A stretch of 33,107 nt of DNA from Oscillospiraceae bacterium (GTDB lineage Bacteria; Bacillota_A; Clostridia; Oscillospirales; CAG-272), in the NCBI GenBank assembly GCA_015064665.1, contig SVRU01000023.1, positions 1-33,107 of the forward strand, in the 5' to 3' direction. The notes beneath the pieces were generated by a model. The model made no database searches and had not been told where the DNA came from. It worked only from the letters and a program-made list of their open reading frames with translations. Both the position numbers and the translations under genes were made by a program. Below are positions 29,636 to 33,107 of this stretch, piece by piece; the stretch's first letter is position 1; each line of letters begins with the position of its first letter.

Positions 29636-31804
29636 TTACAATATAGCTTTGAGCAATACCGCCTCACCGCATCCGAGGGTGAGATTCTTTATTTTCCTTG
29701 AGCCGACAAGGTCAAGCATTTCCTTTGCCGAAAGCTCTGATGCCTCAACCGCCGCCTCGTTATCCCCGAAATTCGCAACGAGAATATATTTTTCTCCGTC
29801 AGCGCCCAAAACGCCGACACTCTTTACGTCCTCTCTTTCAAGAGTGAATAAAGACTCGCTCATTTTTTTGGTTTGTTCGGCGTCTCCGAGAGATACGGCA
29901 AAGCCCGTGTCAAAAACAACCTCTCCTCTGTCTACCCAACGGTGCTCACGGCTGTAATGCGAGCATATCTCTTCGCAATAGAGAGTGCCGCTGTTTTTGC
30001 GTCCTTTTATATCTATCTGACGTCTTCCCTCTCTTACGAGAGTCAGAGGAGATAGCGAGGCAAGTCCTATTTTGCCGTCCGCATTTACGTAGTGTCCGAT
30101 AGGAAGAGTCTCGTATTTATCGCAATAGCGGCCGCCCTTGAAGCTTCCGCCTCCGTTTTCATAAGTAAGCCGTCTTTGACATCCGTTATATATATCGTTC
30201 GGAATATTCCAGAAAACGCCTGCCGACTCGGCAACGAAAACTCTGTTTATTGCCCTTGCACACTGAAGACAAAGCACGGTTGCGTTATCGGGAAGCGCGG
30301 CGTAGGCAATATGCTTTTTTGCCATAAGCTCCTTCCTCTGACCCTCACCGAACTCGTCGGAATAGGAAACGGCGTAACCGCCCGTTACAAAGCCTCCATC
30401 AAAGTTTTTGACCCAAAACTCATCGACGTCGTCGTTATTTTTGTTTCCCACACCGAAGACTCGGCCCGTCAAATTGCCTCTCCACTCTGCAAGCGAACTT
30501 TCGTCGGGCGGCAGAAGCAGACCCGTGGGATATTCTGCCGCTCTCCACGCGAACGACGCAAATCTTTCGGGTGAGGATACGAATGCCGAGCCGTGATAGA
30601 CGTCGCTCCAGGAGGTTTTCTTTTCGCTCTTTCCGCGGCTTTCGTCAAGCGGATATCTTTTGTGCCAGTAGAGCGCCATGGATATCGCGTTTGCGCGGTC
30701 GGATTCAAGCCTTGTGTAATAAAGAGGAGATGTGTATTCAAAATATCCGAATCTGTCGGAGAGGAACGAGCCGTCGCCGTTTGCACCGGTTTCGGTTTCG
30801 AGAATCTTAAGCCACTCGTTTTCAAGCTCCGTGCAGTCTTCTCCAAGCACGTCCTCAATAAGCTGCCAGCCGACGAGCGCGTAATCCTGGCAATAGCAAT
30901 ATCTCGCTCTCGTATCGCCGCCGATTCTTAAAAGTCTTCCGTCGTCGAAGGTGGTTGAACGGATAAGCCGCCATTGCTCCTTGAGGTTGTGGTATATAAT
31001 TTCGTTCGGCTCTGTATTTCTTGATTTAAGGAAGAAATGGAGCATCGCGATATTGGAAAGGCATATATTCATATAGCCGATATTCAGATATCTGTGATGG
31101 TTGCAGGCGTATGAATCGAACATATTCGCGCCGACGAACAAATCGCCGATGCGCATACCGCCGACTATTTTGTCGGAATTTTCATCCGACTCGACCGACA
31201 TTCCGTTAGCAAAGAATCTGTACGCCTTTTCAAGATACTTATCGGCGTTCGGCGCGTCGGGATAAAGCACCACCGTTCTGTAAAGAAGCGCGCCGTTCCA
31301 TATGTTGCTCTCGGGCTTGTTGTTTTCAACGACGCCCGCCACTATAGGATATTCGTTCAGAATAAACTCACTCTCGGAGAGCATAAGCCGCTTCAGCATT
31401 TCCCTGTCTGTATCGGTGAGATATTTATCAAGAATTTCTATCGCGTGGAACATTCTCTCGATTCCGAGTGCAAAAATCCAGTTGTGACCCCACCTCTCGC
31501 CGTCGGTACATACGAAATCGCCCGTCAGGTGCGTTCTGAGCGCAAATCTGAGCATCGCGAGAGTTTCTTCAAGTATCTCTTCGCGCGTCAAGGGAAAATC
31601 CGAAAGGTCTATTTCATCCATTCCGCAAACGACCGCAAAGGAGGACATCGCCTTAAGATGTGTCTGCATTCCCCAGTTCGTGCCGGTTCCGTTTCCGTAG
31701 CATATAAGTCCCTCCTCTTCGGGACAGCGGTAAAGATGCTTCTGCGAGAAAAGCACCCAGTTTTTAAGCAGCTTTGCATAGCCGTCAAAATTAAATTTTC
31801 CCAT
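29636..31804 (-). CDS. Putative alpha/alpha-toroid polysaccharide lyase or hydrolase
   Basis: A 722-residue cytosolic protein without signal peptide. Residues about 1-400 are helical, with repeated aromatic patterns (TGTNWGMQTHLKAM, GERWGHNWIFALGIERM, PESNIWNGALLYRTVV, DSYACNHHRYLNIGYMN) that resemble the (alpha/alpha)6 toroid of heparinase, alginate-lyase and DUF2264-type enzymes. Residues about 400-722 are beta-rich, like the sandwich domain of such lyases. Candidate catalytic residues (His, Tyr, Arg in NHHRYL) lie in the expected groove, but the family cannot be fixed by eye. AAAGGAAA precedes the ATG at 31804. It is divergent from an AraC regulator, the usual pairing for a sugar-induced enzyme. 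Confidence 0.6.
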   Translation of the reverse strand: MGKFNFDGYAKLLKNWVLFSQKHLYRCPEEEGLICYGNGTGTNWGMQTHLKAMSSFAVVCGMDEIDLSDFPLTREEILEETLAMLRFALRTHLTGDFVCTDGERWGHNWIFALGIERMFHAIEILDKYLTDTDREMLKRLMLSESEFILNEYPIVAGVVENNKPESNIWNGALLYRTVVLYPDAPNADKYLEKAYRFFANGMSVESDENSDKIVGGMRIGDLFVGANMFDSYACNHHRYLNIGYMNICLSNIAMLHFFLKSRNTEPNEIIYHNLKEQWRLIRSTTFDDGRLLRIGGDTRARYCYCQDYALVGWQLIEDVLGEDCTELENEWLKILETETGANGDGSFLSDRFGYFEYTSPLYYTRLESDRANAISMALYWHKRYPLDESRGKSEKKTSWSDVYHGSAFVSSPERFASFAWRAAEYPTGLLLPPDESSLAEWRGNLTGRVFGVGNKNNDDVDEFWVKNFDGGFVTGGYAVSYSDEFGEGQRKELMAKKHIAYAALPDNATVLCLQCARAINRVFVAESAGVFWNIPNDIYNGCQRRLTYENGGGSFKGGRYCDKYETLPIGHYVNADGKIGLASLSPLTLVREGRRQIDIKGRKNSGTLYCEEICSHYSREHRWVDRGEVVFDTGFAVSLGDAEQTKKMSESLFTLEREDVKSVGVLGADGEKYILVANFGDNEAAVEASELSAKEMLDLVGSRKIKNLTLGCGEAVLLKAIL

Positions 31805-31841
31805 ACCGTATTTCCTTTATTTTTTAAACTTTATTTTATTC

Positions 31842-31917
31842 TATCACATAAAATCAAAAAATAAAACCTATTTTTCGGCTTAAAAGGTTTGATTTTCAAA
31901 AATATATGTGATAAAAT
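31842..31917. promoter_or_regulatory. Divergent control region with paired half-sites
   Basis: On the plus strand TTGATT (31889-31894) and TAAAAT (31912-31917) are spaced by 17 bp and drive the AraC gene. The 9-mer TATGTGATA occurs at 31905-31913 and inverted at 31842-31850, at the edge of each -10 region. TTTGATTTT occurs near both copies. The repeated pair of words on both sides suggests binding sites of the AraC protein, controlling itself and the toroid enzyme. Confidence 0.55.
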
Positions 31918-31952
31918 AAGAATATAAAGAAGAAAAGAATGAAAAGGAGAGG

Positions 31953-32768
31953 ATGCGCGTGTTTTTCGAGAATATAAAGGCGATGAAAATTCTTGACGTT
32001 TACAGAGTCAAAAGATATTCCGCAATCGAAAAGAAGGGCTGGTCCGACGGAAGAAGCTGGGCGGCAATTGCGTTCAGAATCTCGGGGCGCTCACAGTTTG
32101 AATCAAACGGAAGGCTCTTTTCGGCAGACGAAGGAAGCGTGATTTATATACCGAGCGGTGTTTCCTTTTCAAGAAAAGGGGGGTCTGAGGAGCTTGTAAT
32201 TTTGCACGTCATCTGCCACGGCGACGGAGACTGCATAGAAATTGCCAATCCAGTTGACCGCCTGCAGACTGAAAAGTCATTTTTGGATCTTTACGAGGTG
32301 TGGCAGGAGAAATCCGAGGGATACGAATATCGCGCCACAGCTGCCCTTTACCGCTTGCTCGGGCATCTTAAACGGCAGAAAAAAGAGGATACGCCGTCCT
32401 TCAAATCCTCAATGATTGTAAACGCGGTCAATATTATCGACTCGGAATTTGACACCCCCTCGCTCACCGTCAGCCGTCTTGCAAGAGCTTGCAATATGAG
32501 CGAGGAATATTTCAGAATGCTTTACAAATCCGAATACGGAATTTCACCAAGGAAGGCAATAACCGAAAAAAGAATAGAAAAAGCCTGCAGATTACTGCAG
32601 GCAGGATATTTTAATATTGAAAGAGTTGCGGAGGAGTGCGGCTTCCCGAACACGAAATATTTCAGCACCGTATTCAAAAAGAAAATGAACACAAGTCCCT
32701 CGCAATACAGCAAGAGGAACAAAAATCAAGGTCGTAAAAAATCCGAAAATAACAACTGCTCGGTATAG
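31953..32768 (+). CDS. AraC-family transcriptional regulator
   Basis: The 271-residue protein has an N-terminal cupin-like sensor (about 15-110: RISGRSQFESNG, DEGSVIYIPSGVSFSRKGG) and a C-terminal pair of helix-turn-helix motifs (about 160-255: LTVSRLARACNMSEEYFRML, GISPRKAITEKRIEKACRLL, VAEECGFPNTKYFSTVFKKK, SPSQYSK). AAGGAG is only 3 nt from the ATG at 31953, so the GTG two codons on (31959) may be the real start. It likely senses a sugar and activates the divergent toroid enzyme gene. Its last codons overlap an antisense Rhs remnant, and the extra basic tail after QYSKRN may come from that junction. Confidence 0.93.
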   Translation: MRVFFENIKAMKILDVYRVKRYSAIEKKGWSDGRSWAAIAFRISGRSQFESNGRLFSADEGSVIYIPSGVSFSRKGGSEELVILHVICHGDGDCIEIANPVDRLQTEKSFLDLYEVWQEKSEGYEYRATAALYRLLGHLKRQKKEDTPSFKSSMIVNAVNIIDSEFDTPSLTVSRLARACNMSEEYFRMLYKSEYGISPRKAITEKRIEKACRLLQAGYFNIERVAEECGFPNTKYFSTVFKKKMNTSPSQYSKRNKNQGRKKSENNNCSV

Positions 32769-33107
32769 CCACAGCTATACGTGGACGTTGGTGAGCTGGG
32801 TGTTGTAGCTGCATCGGTAAGCGCATTAGGCGTTGCAGTTATTACGGACTCTGTATCGGGACTAATAAATCTACCTGTATTAGAATCATAATATCTCGCA
32901 TTCAGATAATACAATCCAATCCAATCTCTCCATCGAAATAATAAGATCTGTACCTGAACGGGTTAATAATGGCAATATGAGAGGCGTTATTTGAAAGGTC
33001 AGCACCGTCCTCATCTGTAATGGAGAGAAGCTTACCCCAAGCATCGTATGAGTATCTTGCAACTGTCTGTGCATCCTTGTCTACGATAGCAATTACGGGA
33101 CAAGTCA
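32726..33107 (-). pseudogene. Frameshifted, truncated Rhs-repeat protein remnant
   Basis: From the right edge the minus strand reads KDAQTVARYSYDAWGKLLSI, then NPFRYRSYYFDGEIGL, the Rhs-associated core. It then loses frame at 32913-32926, where the plus strand has three units of AATCC/AATCT and two would keep the frame. After one unit is removed it continues YYLNARYYDSNTGRFISPDT. Similarity ends near LTD (about 32818), and the frame runs to a stop at 32726 inside the AraC gene. The C-terminal toxin part is missing. The 5' part lies outside the window. Confidence 0.8.

Overview
The window looks like a chromosomal segment of an uncultured-type Clostridia bacterium (Bacillota), probably a gut anaerobe near Oscillospirales. 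The reasons are strong GGAGG-like ribosome sites, sigma-A promoters with 17-bp spacing, GuaB, DUF1934 and DUF6809 proteins that match clostridial forms from memory, Fe-S aldo/keto reductase metabolism, clostridial Rhs remnants, and many short operons separated by intrinsic terminators. The lineage is inferred without any search.

Layout. 1-3250: minus-strand pyrimidine operon pyrC-carB (carB runs off the left edge). 3300-6450: a small unknown gene broken by a MITE, then a coupled Fe-S aldo/keto reductase and a metallo-beta-lactamase-fold hydrolase. 6450-7140: terminator, a hexanucleotide repeat that reads as Asn-X dipeptides, and a small phage-like ORF. 7160-10370: divergent GH42-like glycosidase and M19 dipeptidase. 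10370-12640: short MITE copy, SpoU-type RNA methyltransferase, a SLOG-family gene split by a second full MITE, and a small XRE regulator. 12719-19682: housekeeping core with pfkA, an MgsA-like protein lacking most catalytic residues, DUF1934-holA-cyclophilin lipoprotein, guaB and asnA. 19930-22720: accessory island with an orphan Rhs C-terminal module plus overlapping immunity candidate, a four-helix protein, a DUF6809 gene and a divergent XRE repressor with nested operator palindromes. 22738-27850: an unusual lipoprotein combining EndA-type nuclease, FMN-binding and Ada-like metal-binding parts, divergent from an operon of a BIG2 lipoprotein, a DUF1538 membrane protein and a two-domain PII-like protein. 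27944-29335: zinc-ribbon membrane protein and a DMT transporter. 29636-32768: putative alpha/alpha-toroid carbohydrate enzyme divergent from an AraC regulator. 32726-33107: a frameshifted Rhs remnant.

The most distinctive signal is a repeated structured element (about 271 bp, copies at 3445, 11580 and, shortened and inverted, 10376). It has perfect terminal inverted repeats flanked by TATA. Removing one copy plus one TATA restores the reading frame of both genes it interrupts, which defines its target-site duplication. The second point of interest is a set of re-wired conserved proteins: an MgsA paralogue with altered catalytic motifs, a nuclease joined to a predicted flavinylated domain, and a PII-PII fusion that keeps an internal ribosome site.
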